Assembly (NCBI GenBank): GCA_958295735.1
Contig: OY282369.1
Coordinates: forward strand, 914,161-978,160
DNA length: 64,000 bases
Source of the DNA: an uncultured Candidatus Cenarchaeum sp.
GTDB lineage: Archaea > Thermoproteota > Nitrososphaeria > Nitrososphaerales > Nitrosopumilaceae
Reading direction: 5' to 3'
Shown: in pieces, positions 49,469 through 58,037 of the stretch
Layout: every line of letters begins with the position of its first letter
How positions within the stretch are numbered: position 1 is the first letter of the stretch
The notes under the pieces: model-generated
What the model saw: only the letters and a program-made list of their open reading frames with translations
Told to the model about the DNA's origin: nothing
Database searches by the model: none
Translations under genes and position numbers: made by a program

Positions 49469-50839
49469 GTGGGGGGGAGGCTGTTCGGCACCAACGGGAT
49501 ACGCGGCGTCTTCGGCGCGGAGGGGGGCCTCACGCTGGGGACGGTCCACGACGTGATGCTGTGCGCCGCGCCGCTGTTCGGGGGCGGCCCCGTCCTGGTG
49601 GGCCACGACGGGAGGCGCTCCGGCGCGCCCGTCGCGGCGGCCGCGCGCGCGGCGCTCAACTTCGCCGGGATCGGCTGCGACCAGGCCGGGCTCGTGCCGA
49701 CGCCCTGCCTCCAGCACGCGGTGAAGCGCCGCGGGTACGCCGGCGGGGTGATGGCCACCGCGTCGCACAACCCCCCCGAGTACGCGGGGCTCAAGGTGGT
49801 GGGCCCCGACGGGGTGGAGATCGCGCGCGCGGACGAGGAGCGCATCGAGGCGGCGTACTTTGCGGGCGGGGGGCGCGGGGCGCACCGCGGCGCGTGGGGG
49901 AGGACCGGGCCGAGCCCCCCGGACATAATCGGCCTGTACGTGGACGGCATCGCCTCGCGGGTCGACCGGGGCGCGATCGCCGCGAGGGGGCTCTCCGTGG
50001 TCATAGACGCCGGCAACGGCGCGCAGGCGGCCGCCGCCCCGCGCCTGTGCCGGGCGCTGGGGTGCGGGTCGACCGCGGTGAACGGGAACGTCGAGCCGGA
50101 CTTTCCGGGGAGGGGCCCCGAGCCGCTGCCGGACAACCTCGGCGCGCTCTCCGACGAGGTGCGCTACTCCGGCGCCGACCTGGGGGTGGCCTTCGACGGG
50201 GACGGCGACCGCAGCATCTTCTGCGACGAGCGGGGGCGCGTGCTCACCGGCGACCGCTCGGCCCTCCTGCTGTCGCGGTTCGTCCTGGGGAGGAGCCCCG
50301 GCTCCACGGCGGTCACGTGCCTCAACTCGGGATCGGCCATAGAGGGGATCGCCGCCGCCTCCGGCGCCGGGGTGGCGAGGACCAGGGTCGGCAGCGTGGA
50401 GGTCTCCCGCAGGATGATCCGCGAGGGGGCGCTCGTCGGGTTCGAGGAGAACGGCGGGTTCATGTACGGGCCGCACGGCGCGTCGAGGGACGGCGGGATG
50501 GCGCTGGCCCTCGCGCTGCACATGCTGGCCTCCGCCCCGCCCGGCGAGACGCTCTCGGGACTGGCCGGCTCGCTGCCGCCCTCGTTCACCGGCAAGGCCA
50601 AGGTGCCGTGCCCCCCGGGGGACGCGGCCCGCGTCCTGGCCGTCCTGGCCGCCGCGCATCCGGGGGCCGACGCGACGGACGGCATCCGCGCGGAGCTGGG
50701 GGGGGGCCGCTGGGCCATGGTGAGGCAGAGCGGGACGGAGCCCGTGCTCAGGGTGTACGCCGAGGCCGGCTCGCGGGGGGAACTGGACGCCGTCCTGGAA
50801 GAGTACGCGGGGGCGGTGCGCCGCCTCGTGGCCGAGTGA
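49469..50839 (+). CDS. glmM: Phosphoglucosamine/phosphohexose mutase (GlmM-like)
   Basis: 456 residues from GTG 49469. Alpha-D-phosphohexomutase family: RLFGTNGIRGVFG at the N-terminus, active-site serine in GGVMATASHNPPEYAGLK (TASHNP, about residue 100), metal loop GVAFDGDGDRSIF (about residue 240), sugar-binding VGFEENGGFMYG and the C-terminal phosphate loop MVRQSGTEPVLRVYAE. Makes glucosamine 1-phosphate (or glucose 1-phosphate) for nucleotide sugars; specificity among hexoses cannot be read here. Confidence 0.9.
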   Translation: MGGRLFGTNGIRGVFGAEGGLTLGTVHDVMLCAAPLFGGGPVLVGHDGRRSGAPVAAAARAALNFAGIGCDQAGLVPTPCLQHAVKRRGYAGGVMATASHNPPEYAGLKVVGPDGVEIARADEERIEAAYFAGGGRGAHRGAWGRTGPSPPDIIGLYVDGIASRVDRGAIAARGLSVVIDAGNGAQAAAAPRLCRALGCGSTAVNGNVEPDFPGRGPEPLPDNLGALSDEVRYSGADLGVAFDGDGDRSIFCDERGRVLTGDRSALLLSRFVLGRSPGSTAVTCLNSGSAIEGIAAASGAGVARTRVGSVEVSRRMIREGALVGFEENGGFMYGPHGASRDGGMALALALHMLASAPPGETLSGLAGSLPPSFTGKAKVPCPPGDAARVLAVLAAAHPGADATDGIRAELGGGRWAMVRQSGTEPVLRVYAEAGSRGELDAVLEEYAGAVRRLVAE

Positions 50840-50957
50840 GCGCGCCGCGATCCTGGCGCGGGCGGGGGAGCGGCCCGCCGCCGGGCGCGGCTCCGGCCAG
50901 GGCCGGGGCGCGCGCCAAGCAACGGTTTTTATGGCCGTGCCCCGCGCCGTCGACCGG

Positions 50958-51002
50958 ATGAGCCCCGGGGGTGACGAGGAACGGCAAAGCCGTACTATGT
51001 GA
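50958..51002 (+). other. Putative leaderless mini-ORF before L7Ae
   Basis: ATG 50958 is 29 nt from TATA-like GGTTTTTATG (50924-50933). It opens a 14-codon frame ([13 protein letters not shown]) ending in TGA at 51000-51002, which overlaps the L7Ae GTG 50999 as GTGA. The L7Ae reading frame itself has a stop at 50972 and no ATG, GTG or TTG before GTG 50999. Confidence 0.5.
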
Positions 51003-51367
51003 AGTTCGAGACGCCGCAGGACCTGGTCAATCCCATACTCGAGGCCCTGCGGGTCGCCGTGCAGACGGGCAAGGTCAAGAGGGGCACCAACGAGGCCACG
51101 AAAGCCGTCGAGCGCGGCACCAGCAAGCTCGTGGTGATAGCGGAGGACGTCGAGCCGCCCGAGGTCGTCGCGCACCTGCCGATAATCTGCGACGAGCAGG
51201 GCGCCGCGTACGCGTTCGTCCCCACCAAGCAGGATCTCGGCAAGGCGCTGGGCATCGACATAACGGCGGCCGCGGCGGCCGTCCTGGACTCGGGAGATGC
51301 CAAGCACGTGGTGGAGCAGGTGGTGGCATCCATAGCCAAGGCAAGGGGCGCAGCGGACGGCAAATGA
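50999..51367 (+). CDS. rpl7ae: Ribosomal protein eL8/L7Ae
   Basis: 122 residues from GTG 50999. K-turn RNA-binding protein of the large subunit, also part of box C/D and H/ACA RNPs and RNase P in archaea: [84 protein letters not shown] contains the signature [12 protein letters not shown] and the LPxxCxxxxxPY region. The conserved AKPYYVKF start of the family is readable 15 nt upstream in frame but lacks a canonical start codon. The eS28 start overlaps its stop (ATGA). First gene of a ribosomal protein-ndk-infB operon. Confidence 0.95.
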   Translation: MKFETPQDLVNPILEALRVAVQTGKVKRGTNEATKAVERGTSKLVVIAEDVEPPEVVAHLPIICDEQGAAYAFVPTKQDLGKALGIDITAAAAAVLDSGDAKHVVEQVVASIAKARGAADGK

Positions 51368-51585
51368 GCAGCGCGGGGGAGGCCGACCGCGAGGTGACGT
51401 CGGCCGAGGTCATACAGGTGGTCGGGCGCACCGGCATAGCCGGCGAGGTCATACAGGTCAGGGTCAAGATAATGGAGGGCGCGGACAGGGGCCGCATACT
51501 CACCAGGAACGTCAAGGGCTCCGTGCGCATGGGCGACATACTGCGCCTGCGCGAGACCGAAAGGGAAGCAAAAAAGATAAAGTAG
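51364..51585 (+). CDS. rps28e: 30S ribosomal protein eS28
   Basis: 73 residues: [60 protein letters not shown], the complete OB-fold of eS28 with the C-terminal LRETEREA signature. ATG 51364 overlaps the L7Ae stop by ATGA. Archaea usually keep L7Ae-eS28-eL24-ndk-infB together, as here. Confidence 0.96.
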   Translation: MSSAGEADREVTSAEVIQVVGRTGIAGEVIQVRVKIMEGADRGRILTRNVKGSVRMGDILRLRETEREAKKIK

Positions 51586-51607
51586 CGTGCCCCGGCGGTC
51601 CAACCTG

Positions 51608-51808
51608 ATGAGCCTTACAGCCAAGCAGTGCAGCTTTTGCGACGGCCCCGTGGCCAGGGGCTCCGGCCGGATGCTCGCGAAGAACGACGGGACGGTGATG
51701 TGGTTCTGCTCCTCGAAGTGCCGCAAGAACATGACCGAGCTGAAGAGGGATCCGCGCAAGTTCAAGTGGACCAAGCGGTACGTGAAGGGCGGCATACGGC
51801 GGAGGTAG
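51608..51808 (+). CDS. rpl24e: 50S ribosomal protein eL24
   Basis: 66 residues from ATG 51608 (GTG 51587 would add seven basic residues). Zinc-binding eL24: QCSFCDGPVARGSGRMLAKNDGTVMWFCSSKCRKNMTELKRDPRKFKWTKRY with CxxC and CxxxC pairs. Third gene of the operon. Confidence 0.95.
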   Translation: MSLTAKQCSFCDGPVARGSGRMLAKNDGTVMWFCSSKCRKNMTELKRDPRKFKWTKRYVKGGIRRR

Positions 51809-51816
51809 CGGGGCGC

Positions 51817-52221
51817 GTGGAGCCGGAGAGGACGCTGTTCGTGATAAAGCCGGATGCCGTGGCCCGCGGCCTCGCGGGAGCCGTGATATCCAGGCTGGAG
51901 GCCAGGGGCTTCTCGCTGGCCAGGCTCGCCGTCGTCCGCTTCACGCGGGAGCAGGCCGAGGAGTTCTACGCCCCCCACGCCGGCAAGCCGTTCTTCGGCG
52001 AGCTCGCCTCGTTCATAGCGTCGGGCCCCGCGGTGGCCGGCGTCGTGGAGGGGCGGAACGCGGTGAAGGCCCTGCGCTCGATGGTCGGCGCCACCATGGC
52101 GTACGAGGCGGCGCCCGGCTCCATCCGCGGCGACATGAGCCTCGGCATAACGGACAACGTCATACACGCGTCGGACTCGGCGCGGAGCTTTGAGCGCGAG
52201 GAGAGCATAGCGTTCCGGTGA
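51817..52221 (+). CDS. ndk: Nucleoside diphosphate kinase
   Basis: 134 residues from GTG 51817. ERTLFVIKPDAVARGLAG at the N-terminus, the Kpn loop GPAVAGVVEGRNAVKALRSMVGAT and the phosphorylated histidine in DNVIHASDSARSFEREESIAF. Phosphorylates NDPs to NTPs. It starts 8 nt after eL24 and ends 6 nt before infB. Confidence 0.96.
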   Translation: MEPERTLFVIKPDAVARGLAGAVISRLEARGFSLARLAVVRFTREQAEEFYAPHAGKPFFGELASFIASGPAVAGVVEGRNAVKALRSMVGATMAYEAAPGSIRGDMSLGITDNVIHASDSARSFEREESIAFR

Positions 52222-52227
52222 GCCGCG

Positions 52228-54009
52228 TTGGCAGTACGGCAGCCGATAGTGGCGGTGCTCGGCCACGTGGACTCGGGCAAGACGTCGCTGCTCGACAGGA
52301 TACGCGGGACGGGCGTCCAGGGGAGGGAGGCCGGCGGGATAACGCAGCACATAGGGGCCAGCTTCCTGCCGGAGGAGACCATACGCAGGAGGTGCGGCCC
52401 GCTGTACGAGGGGCTGGCCCGCTCCAAGAACAGGGTGCCGGGCGTCCTGGTCATCGACACGCCGGGCCACGAGGCGTTCGCCAACCTGAGGGCCCGCGGC
52501 GGCTCGGCGGCGGACATCGCCATACTGGTGGTGGATGCGGCCCGCGGCCTCCAGCCGCAGACCACGGAGAGCCTGGACATACTCAAGAGGCGCCGCGTGC
52601 CGTTCGTGGTCGCGCTCAACAAGACGGACCAGATCTCCGGCTGGCGCGCCTCCGACGACGCGCTGTTCGCCGACGCGGTGAAGCGGCAGGACGCCTCGGT
52701 GAGGGCGGACCTGGACCAGAAGATCTACGACGTCGTCGGATCCCTGTCGGTGCTGGGGTACGCCTCGGAGGCGTTCTACCGCGTGAAGGACTTCGCCAAG
52801 GAGGTCTCGATAGTGCCGATGAGCGCGAGGAGCGGGGCGGGCATACCGGAGCTGCTCGCCGTGCTGGTCGGCCTGACGCAGCAGTACCTGGCGGAGCGGC
52901 TGGACCAGGACAGCAAGGAGCCGCGCGGCATAGTGCTGGAGGTCGACGACGAGGTGGGGATCGGCCCGGCGGCCAACGTCATACTCGTGGACGGCTCGCT
53001 GTCCCTCGGGGACACGGTGCTGGCGGCCAGGCGCGACGGCGTGGTGGCCGCCCGGCCCAAGGCCATACTGCTGCCCAAGCCGCTGGACGAGATGCGGGAT
53101 CCCCGGGACAGGTTCTCCCACGTCGACTCGGTGGACGCGGCCGCCGGCATCAAGATAGCCTCGCCCGACCTGGCCGGGGTGATGCCCGGCTCGACCGTCC
53201 GCATAGCCAGGGACCCCGGGGACGTGGAGCGCCTCAGGAAGGAGGTGGAGTCCGAGACGGGCTCGGCCTTCGTGGACGCCGGGACGGACGGCGTCACCGT
53301 GCGGTGCGACACGATAGGCTCGCTGGAGGCCGTGGCCGCGATGCTGGGCGAGCGGGGCATCCCCGTGGCGAGGGCCGACATCGGCCCCGTCTCGAAGATG
53401 GACGTGGTGCGCGCCTCGGCAGTCAGGGAGCGCGACCGGCACCTGGGCGTCGTGCTCGCGTTCAACGTGAAGACGCTGGGCGAGGCGGCGACCGAGGCCG
53501 AGTACGCCGGCGTCCGCGTGTTCTCGGACCGCGTCGTGTACAGGCTGATAGACGGCTACGCGGACTGGGCGCGGGAGGACGCGCTGCACGAGGAGGACTC
53601 GGCGTTCGCCGAGCTGACCCCGCCCGCGAAGTTCACGTTCATGAGGGGGTTCGTGTTCCGCAACAACGATCCGGCCGTCTTCGGCGTGCGGGTCGACGCC
53701 GGCACGCTGCGCCAAAAGGTCCCGTTCATGAACGCGGGGGGCAGGAGGGTGGGGCGGGTGCACCAGCTGCAGGAGGACAAGAAGACCGTGCAGTCCGCCG
53801 CGCGGGGGGCCGAGCTCGCCTGCTCCGTCCACGGCGTGACCGTCGGGAGGCAGGTGAACGAGGGGGACGTCTTCTACGCCCTGCCCACCTCGCGCGAGGC
53901 CAAGATGCTGCTGGGCAGGTTCGCCCACAGGCTGGGCCCCGAGGAGTCCGAGGCGCTGGCCCACGTGGTCGGGGTGCAGCGCGGGCTGGATCCCGCGTAC
54001 GGGTACTAG
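52228..54009 (+). CDS. infB: Translation initiation factor aIF5B (IF2-like)
   Basis: 593 residues from TTG 52228. G domain: VLGHVDSGKTSLLD (G1), GITQHIGA (switch 1), VIDTPGHEAFANLRARGG (G3), ALNKTD (G4); then domains II to IV with FTFMRGFVFRNNDPAVFGVRVDAG and the C-terminal helix ALAHVVGVQRGLDPAYG. Promotes subunit joining and initiator tRNA placement. Last gene of the operon; its stop shares the tetranucleotide CTAG (54006-54009) with the convergent gene. Confidence 0.96.
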   Translation: MAVRQPIVAVLGHVDSGKTSLLDRIRGTGVQGREAGGITQHIGASFLPEETIRRRCGPLYEGLARSKNRVPGVLVIDTPGHEAFANLRARGGSAADIAILVVDAARGLQPQTTESLDILKRRRVPFVVALNKTDQISGWRASDDALFADAVKRQDASVRADLDQKIYDVVGSLSVLGYASEAFYRVKDFAKEVSIVPMSARSGAGIPELLAVLVGLTQQYLAERLDQDSKEPRGIVLEVDDEVGIGPAANVILVDGSLSLGDTVLAARRDGVVAARPKAILLPKPLDEMRDPRDRFSHVDSVDAAAGIKIASPDLAGVMPGSTVRIARDPGDVERLRKEVESETGSAFVDAGTDGVTVRCDTIGSLEAVAAMLGERGIPVARADIGPVSKMDVVRASAVRERDRHLGVVLAFNVKTLGEAATEAEYAGVRVFSDRVVYRLIDGYADWAREDALHEEDSAFAELTPPAKFTFMRGFVFRNNDPAVFGVRVDAGTLRQKVPFMNAGGRRVGRVHQLQEDKKTVQSAARGAELACSVHGVTVGRQVNEGDVFYALPTSREAKMLLGRFAHRLGPEESEALAHVVGVQRGLDPAYGY

Positions 54010-54416
54010 CCCCGCCGCGCGCCGGGCGGCCCGCCGAGCCGCACCAGGTACGCCACCGGCTCGCCCTTCGGCGCGCTGGCCAGCCGCGCCAGCGCCGCCA
54101 TGAGCCCGTACTTTTTCCTGCGCAGCCTGGCCGCCTCTTCGGCCTCGGCCCCCGCGACCTCGGAGGCCTCCCCGCCGATCCAGCCGCCGGTGATCCTGCC
54201 GCGGGCCGTGCACGGGGCGACCCTCACCGCGGGGTTGGCGGCGAGCCTCCCCACCTTGCCCGTGGACCGGCGGGTCACCACGTATATCCGGCCGCCGCCC
54301 CCCGGGGCCTCCACGAACCACACGGGGGTCCTCACGGCAGCGCCGCTCCGCCTGAACGTCTCCAGGCTGATGCACTTCTGGCCGGGATCCAGGAGGCCGG
54401 CCGCGGTCGCGCCCAC
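54006..54416 (-). CDS. PPOX-class F420/flavin-dependent oxidoreductase-like protein
   Basis: 136 residues from GTG 54416, 28 nt from TATA-like GATTTAAAGG (54439-54448). Split beta-barrel of the pyridoxamine-phosphate-oxidase superfamily: CISLETFRRSGAAVRTPVWFVEAPGGGGRIYVVTRRSTGKVGRLAANPAVRVAPCTARGRITGGWIGGEA, the pattern of the F420-binding Rv2061-like subgroup, ending in RKKYGLMAALARL. With F420-pathway genes elsewhere in the window, an F420-dependent reductase is plausible; FMN use cannot be excluded. Confidence 0.82.
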   Translation of the reverse strand: MGATAAGLLDPGQKCISLETFRRSGAAVRTPVWFVEAPGGGGRIYVVTRRSTGKVGRLAANPAVRVAPCTARGRITGGWIGGEASEVAGAEAEEAARLRRKKYGLMAALARLASAPKGEPVAYLVRLGGPPGARRG

Positions 54417-54509
54417 GGGAACGCCCTCCCGCGCGAGCGATTTAAAGGGTGGCGGGCGGCGCGGGGCCGCGCCAGCGGGACGGCCGGCGGGCGCGCGGCC
54501 CCGCGCCGG

Positions 54510-55058
54510 TCACAGCTTTGCGCACACCAGCTCGCCGTTGTCTATGGGGACGACCACCGAGCGCACGAGCGGCAGGGCCCCGGCGTGCCGCACGAGCGGG
54601 GCCATGTGCGGGGCGAACCGCTCCGGCTTCAGGACGTTGTCGACGCCCACCACCCCGCCCGTCCTGAGCAGCGGCAGGGCCAGATCAAAGTATTCCACGC
54701 ACCGCTCCTTGTCGGCGTCGACGAACACAAAGTCGAACTCGGGCATGTCCCCGCGCCGGATCCCGTCGGCGGCCGCCGCCATCTCCTCGGCCGCCCGCCC
54801 CAGCCTCACGTCGATCAGGCCGTCCACGCCGGCCCTGCGGAAGTTCGCCCTCGCCCTTGCCGCCTTTTCGGCGTCCTCCTCTATCGTGGTGATGCGGGCC
54901 CCCTCCCGCCCCGCCACCGCCTCGGCGAACCATATCGTAGAGTACCCCGCGGACGTCCCCGCCTCCAGCACGCGCGCGGCGCCGCAGGCCCGCAGCAGCA
55001 CGTTGTAGAACCTCCCTATGCCGGGCGTGACGGCGAGGAGCTTGGCCCTGCCCGGCAC
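54510..55058 (-). CDS. O-methyltransferase (class I, catechol-OMT-like)
   Basis: 182 residues from GTG 55058. SAM-binding fold: RVLEAGTSAGYSTIWFAEAV (motif I), ITTIEEDAEKAARARANF, FDFVFVDADKERCVEYF (metal-binding Asp) and GGVVGVDNVLKPERF (second metal Asp-Asn). Family members start about 25 residues earlier, and the frame here reads upstream as LDPRIASVLAGLEAQERFEQENPGA with no ATG, GTG or TTG, only CTG 55133. The promoter-proximal ATG 55170 belongs to a mini-ORF in another frame. So the protein is probably longer at its N-terminus. Substrate unknown. Confidence 0.85.
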   Translation of the reverse strand: MPGRAKLLAVTPGIGRFYNVLLRACGAARVLEAGTSAGYSTIWFAEAVAGREGARITTIEEDAEKAARARANFRRAGVDGLIDVRLGRAAEEMAAAADGIRRGDMPEFDFVFVDADKERCVEYFDLALPLLRTGGVVGVDNVLKPERFAPHMAPLVRHAGALPLVRSVVVPIDNGELVCAKL

Positions 55059-55122
55059 CGCGCCGGGGTTCTCCTGCTCGAACCTCTCCTGCGCCTCCAG
55101 CCCGGCCAGGACGGAGGCTATC

Positions 55123-55170
55123 CTAGGGTCCAGCGGCCCCCGTCCCCGGCGGGCGCTGCGTGCCGCGCAT
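55123..55170 (-). other. Putative leaderless mini-ORF before the O-methyltransferase
   Basis: ATG 55170 is 28 nt from TATA-like CCTTTTAG (55195-55202). It opens 15 codons (RGTQRPPGTGAAGP) ending in TAG at 55125-55123, inside the N-terminal coding part of the O-methyltransferase frame, where a CTG (55133) precedes GACCCTAGG. Confidence 0.4.
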
Positions 55171-55263
55171 CCGGCGCCGCGCGCCGCGGGCCGGCTAAAA
55201 GGATTGGGGGGCGCCCGCCCGGGCGCCGGGGGCCGGCAGGGGCTCCCGCGGCCGCCCCCCCGG

Positions 55264-56130
55264 TCACGCGTCGGCGAACGCGGGCCCTGCCGCCGGCAGG
55301 GGCTCCCGCAGCCACTCCCCCGCGCCCGCGTCCCTCTCCGCCTTGAACAGGAACTGCTGGGCGTACCCGGCGTACGGCCCGAAATGCGCCACGGCCTCGT
55401 CGTGCAGCGCCTCGTACCTCCTCGGGGTGAGCGTCCCCCCCGCCGCGTACCGCCCCGGGTAGCGCCGCTCCAGCGCGCGCAGCATCCACCTGTCCAGGGG
55501 GAACGCCTCGGTCTTGTCCAGCGAGAACAGCATTATGCAGTCGGCCACCTTGTGGCCTATCCCGGGGATTCCGATCAGGGCCTCCCTCGCCTCCCCGTAG
55601 CCGGCCCGCCCGAGGCGGCCGAGATCGATCCGCCCGTCCGCCGCGGCGGCCGCGGCCCCCCGCACGAACTCGGCCCTGTACCCCAGCGCGCACGCGGCCA
55701 GCTCGCCCCTCCCTGCGGCCGCCAGCCTCCCCGGCGTCGGGAACACCGCGAACTCCCTCCCCTCGAACTCCACCCTTTCGCCGAACGCGCGGCAGAGTAG
55801 CCCGAGGCGGCGCCGTATGCACCGTATGCTGGAGTTGGTCGAGGCTATGAACGAGACGTAGCACTGGAAGGGATCCTGCCTGAGGAGCCTCAGCCCCGGG
55901 AGGGCCCGGACCGCGCGGCGCGCCTCCGCGTCCCGGCACACGCACTCCAGGGCGCGCCGCGCCTCCCCGCGGGGCCTGAGCAGCGGGCCGCGGCCCGGCG
56001 CCGACGCCCTGACGGAGGGGGTCCCGCCGGACATGCGCACCGCCCTCTGCCCGTCTATCCCGAACCAGGCGCCCGTCCGCTCGTCCCTCTCCCAGAGGAA
56101 CACCTGGCCGCTGTTCAGCGTGTCCTCCAC
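55264..56130 (-). CDS. ogg: 8-oxoguanine DNA glycosylase/AP lyase (OGG1-like)
   Basis: 288 residues from GTG 56130 (TTG 56226 would add 32 residues with an Ala run and overlap the upstream gene). OGG1 landmarks: TLNSGQVFLWERD near the start, DPFQCYVSFIASTNSSIRCIRRRL, and the helix-hairpin-helix GPD with catalytic lysine: LIGIPGIGHKVADCIMLFSLDKTEAFPLDRWMLRAL (K in GHKVADC, D in PLDRW). Removes 8-oxo-G and cuts at the AP site. Starts 53 nt after the beta-CASP gene, same strand. Confidence 0.9.
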   Translation of the reverse strand: MEDTLNSGQVFLWERDERTGAWFGIDGQRAVRMSGGTPSVRASAPGRGPLLRPRGEARRALECVCRDAEARRAVRALPGLRLLRQDPFQCYVSFIASTNSSIRCIRRRLGLLCRAFGERVEFEGREFAVFPTPGRLAAAGRGELAACALGYRAEFVRGAAAAAADGRIDLGRLGRAGYGEAREALIGIPGIGHKVADCIMLFSLDKTEAFPLDRWMLRALERRYPGRYAAGGTLTPRRYEALHDEAVAHFGPYAGYAQQFLFKAERDAGAGEWLREPLPAAGPAFADA

Positions 56131-56182
56131 GCTGACCGGGCCGGCGGCCGCCGCGGCGGCGGCCGCGGCCGCCCCGGGGGGC

Positions 56183-57448
56183 TCAGGCCTCGACGGTCTC
56201 TCCGGCCTGCGGGGCGCGCGCCTCAAGGCCGAACCGCTCCGTTATCTCCTCGGCGAACCTGGAGCACGAGTCGCGGTCGCCGTGCACCGTGAGCACCTTG
56301 GGGTCCCCGCGTATCCCCTTCATCATCTCGAACAGCTCGGTGCGGTCGGAGTGGCCGGAGAACTGGAACTGCCTCACCTCGGCCGAGACCTTCAGCTCCC
56401 TGCCGCGCGCCGTCATCCTGCCCGTCTCGAGGAGGTGCCTCCCCGGCGTCCCCTCGCCCTGGTACGAGACCATGGCGATGCCGTTCTTCGGGTTCTCGGC
56501 GAGCCGCTGCATGTAGTACACGGCGTTGCCGCCGACCAGCATGCCGGCCGGCGATATGACCACGCACTGCTCCGTCATGGCCTTCTCCCTGGCGCCCTGG
56601 CTCCTGACGGCGACCGCCCTCCCCACCGCGTCCTCGAAGACCTTCGGGTCCCTGAGGAACCCGGGGTGGCGGCGCATCACGTCGTTCACCTTGAGGGCCA
56701 TGCCGTCCATCACGACCTTGTGGCCGAAATCCGCGTTGCGGAATATGCAGGCGATCTCCTGCGAGCGCTCCACCGAGAACGACGGGACGAACAGCGTCCC
56801 CTTCCTGTCCATCACCTCGTTGGCGAACTCTATGAGGCCCGCCTCGGACTCGCGCCTGGGCGTCTGGTCGGACTGCGAGTAGGTGCTCTCGGTCACCAGC
56901 AGGTCGATCTCCCCGATGTCCAGGTCGGCCTCGCGGAGCATGCGCGAGCCGCTCACGTGTATGTCCCCCGTGTAGAACAGCCTCTTGCCGTCCGCCTCCA
57001 CCAGAACCGTGCCGCCGCCCACCACGTGGCCGGACTCCCGCAGCTCGAACTTGGCGTCCCCGCGCCTCACGCTCTCGCCGTACCCCAAGTGGTGCGAGTT
57101 GCGCAGCATGTTGTCCACCTCGGGTATGTCGAAAGAGTACGAGCCCTTTCCTATCTTGAGCATGTCCTCTATGAGCAGCTTGCTCAGGTCCATCGTCGGC
57201 TCCGTGGCGTAGACGTCGGTGCTCCCGCTCACGAACATGGACGGGACGCATCCGGAATGGTCCAGGTGCGCGTGCGTTATCACTATCGCGTCCACGTCCT
57301 TGGGCTTCACGTGCGACGGGTACGCGGGCGGCGTCCCCCTGCGCCCGAGCTTCATGCCGTAGTCCAGGAGCATCCTCGCGTTGCCGCCGTCCACCAGGAA
57401 CGCCGACCGGCCGACCTCGCCCGCAGCCCCGAGCACCTTCACATTCAA
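56183..57448 (-). CDS. Beta-CASP metallo-beta-lactamase RNase (aCPSF2/Ysh1-type)
   Basis: 421 residues from TTG 57448, about 28 nt from the AT patch GGATTTTATG (57473-57482); ATG 57475 lies in that patch. MBL motifs: motif 2 THAHLDHSGCVP (about residue 66), GHVVGGGTVLVE, YTGDIHVSGSR; beta-CASP part: VPSFSVERSQEI (motif A region), ISPAGMLVGGNA, FQFSGHSDRTEL (motif B/C) and VHGDRDSCSRFAEEI. Lacks the N-terminal KH domains of aCPSF1, so it fits the shorter aCPSF2 group of RNA 3'-end processing or decay nucleases. Confidence 0.9.
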   Translation of the reverse strand: MNVKVLGAAGEVGRSAFLVDGGNARMLLDYGMKLGRRGTPPAYPSHVKPKDVDAIVITHAHLDHSGCVPSMFVSGSTDVYATEPTMDLSKLLIEDMLKIGKGSYSFDIPEVDNMLRNSHHLGYGESVRRGDAKFELRESGHVVGGGTVLVEADGKRLFYTGDIHVSGSRMLREADLDIGEIDLLVTESTYSQSDQTPRRESEAGLIEFANEVMDRKGTLFVPSFSVERSQEIACIFRNADFGHKVVMDGMALKVNDVMRRHPGFLRDPKVFEDAVGRAVAVRSQGAREKAMTEQCVVISPAGMLVGGNAVYYMQRLAENPKNGIAMVSYQGEGTPGRHLLETGRMTARGRELKVSAEVRQFQFSGHSDRTELFEMMKGIRGDPKVLTVHGDRDSCSRFAEEITERFGLEARAPQAGETVEA

Positions 57449-57594
57449 GGATCGGTCGCGCCCCCCGCCCCTCATAAAATCCTATCACCGGCGGCCATCC
57501 CCCCGCCGGATGCCGCGCGCGGGCGGCCCGCGGTAGTTCCCCGCCCGGTATAATCGCCACAAGCTTTAATTAGTGTAAGCTAAGAATCGGCGCC

Positions 57595-57807
57595 ATGGGA
57601 CGCAGCTTCCAAGATTGGTTAAACACGCAGGATCAGCAACTAGTCGCCAAGGTTCGCTCCGGCGACGAGAGCAACAAACCGCTCCTGAACCAGATCAACT
57701 GGATCTGGGTTGCAAACCTTATGAACAAGAAGGCAGAGCTCAACCCGACCTCCGCCGAACTGCTCGATTGGGTCACGAATGGCCAGATCGATGCTATGAG
57801 AAAGTAG
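57595..57807 (+). CDS. Small conserved thaumarchaeal-type protein, unknown function
   Basis: 70 residues from ATG 57595, 26 nt from TATA-like GCTTTAATTAG (57564-57574). Sequence: RSFQDWLNTQDQQLVAKVRS, then NQINWIWVANLMNKKAELNP and ELLDWVTNGQIDAMRK; amphipathic helices with several Trp. Codon use is strikingly AT-tolerant (AAC, AAG, CAA, CTA, AGA) compared with the rest of the window, as often seen in highly expressed, strongly conserved small genes or in transferred DNA. No domain recognised. Confidence 0.8.
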   Translation: MGRSFQDWLNTQDQQLVAKVRSGDESNKPLLNQINWIWVANLMNKKAELNPTSAELLDWVTNGQIDAMRK

Positions 57808-58037
57808 ATCGGCACGCTGATCTCTTCCTTTGTTTTTCTGTCATCCGCGGCGCTTGCCGCATGAGGCCGTGCCGGCCCCGCCCGCGGCCCCGCCCGCGGC
57901 CCCGGGGGGCGCCCCGGCCCCGGCCCCGGCCCCGGGGGGCGCCGCCGCCGCGCCGCGCGGGGGCGGCCCCCAAAAAATAACCCTGTTATGATTTCCAGAT
58001 ATGCTTTAAATAGCAAGTGGCGATACTCGCAACTACA

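Noticed and set aside
50958-50998. K-turn in the L7Ae leader for autoregulation
   Set aside because: Two UGA/GA-containing segments exist (GGATGAG and GGTGACGAGG), and L7Ae autoregulation is known in archaea, but I could not draw a convincing kink-turn with tandem G-A pairs flanked by stems.
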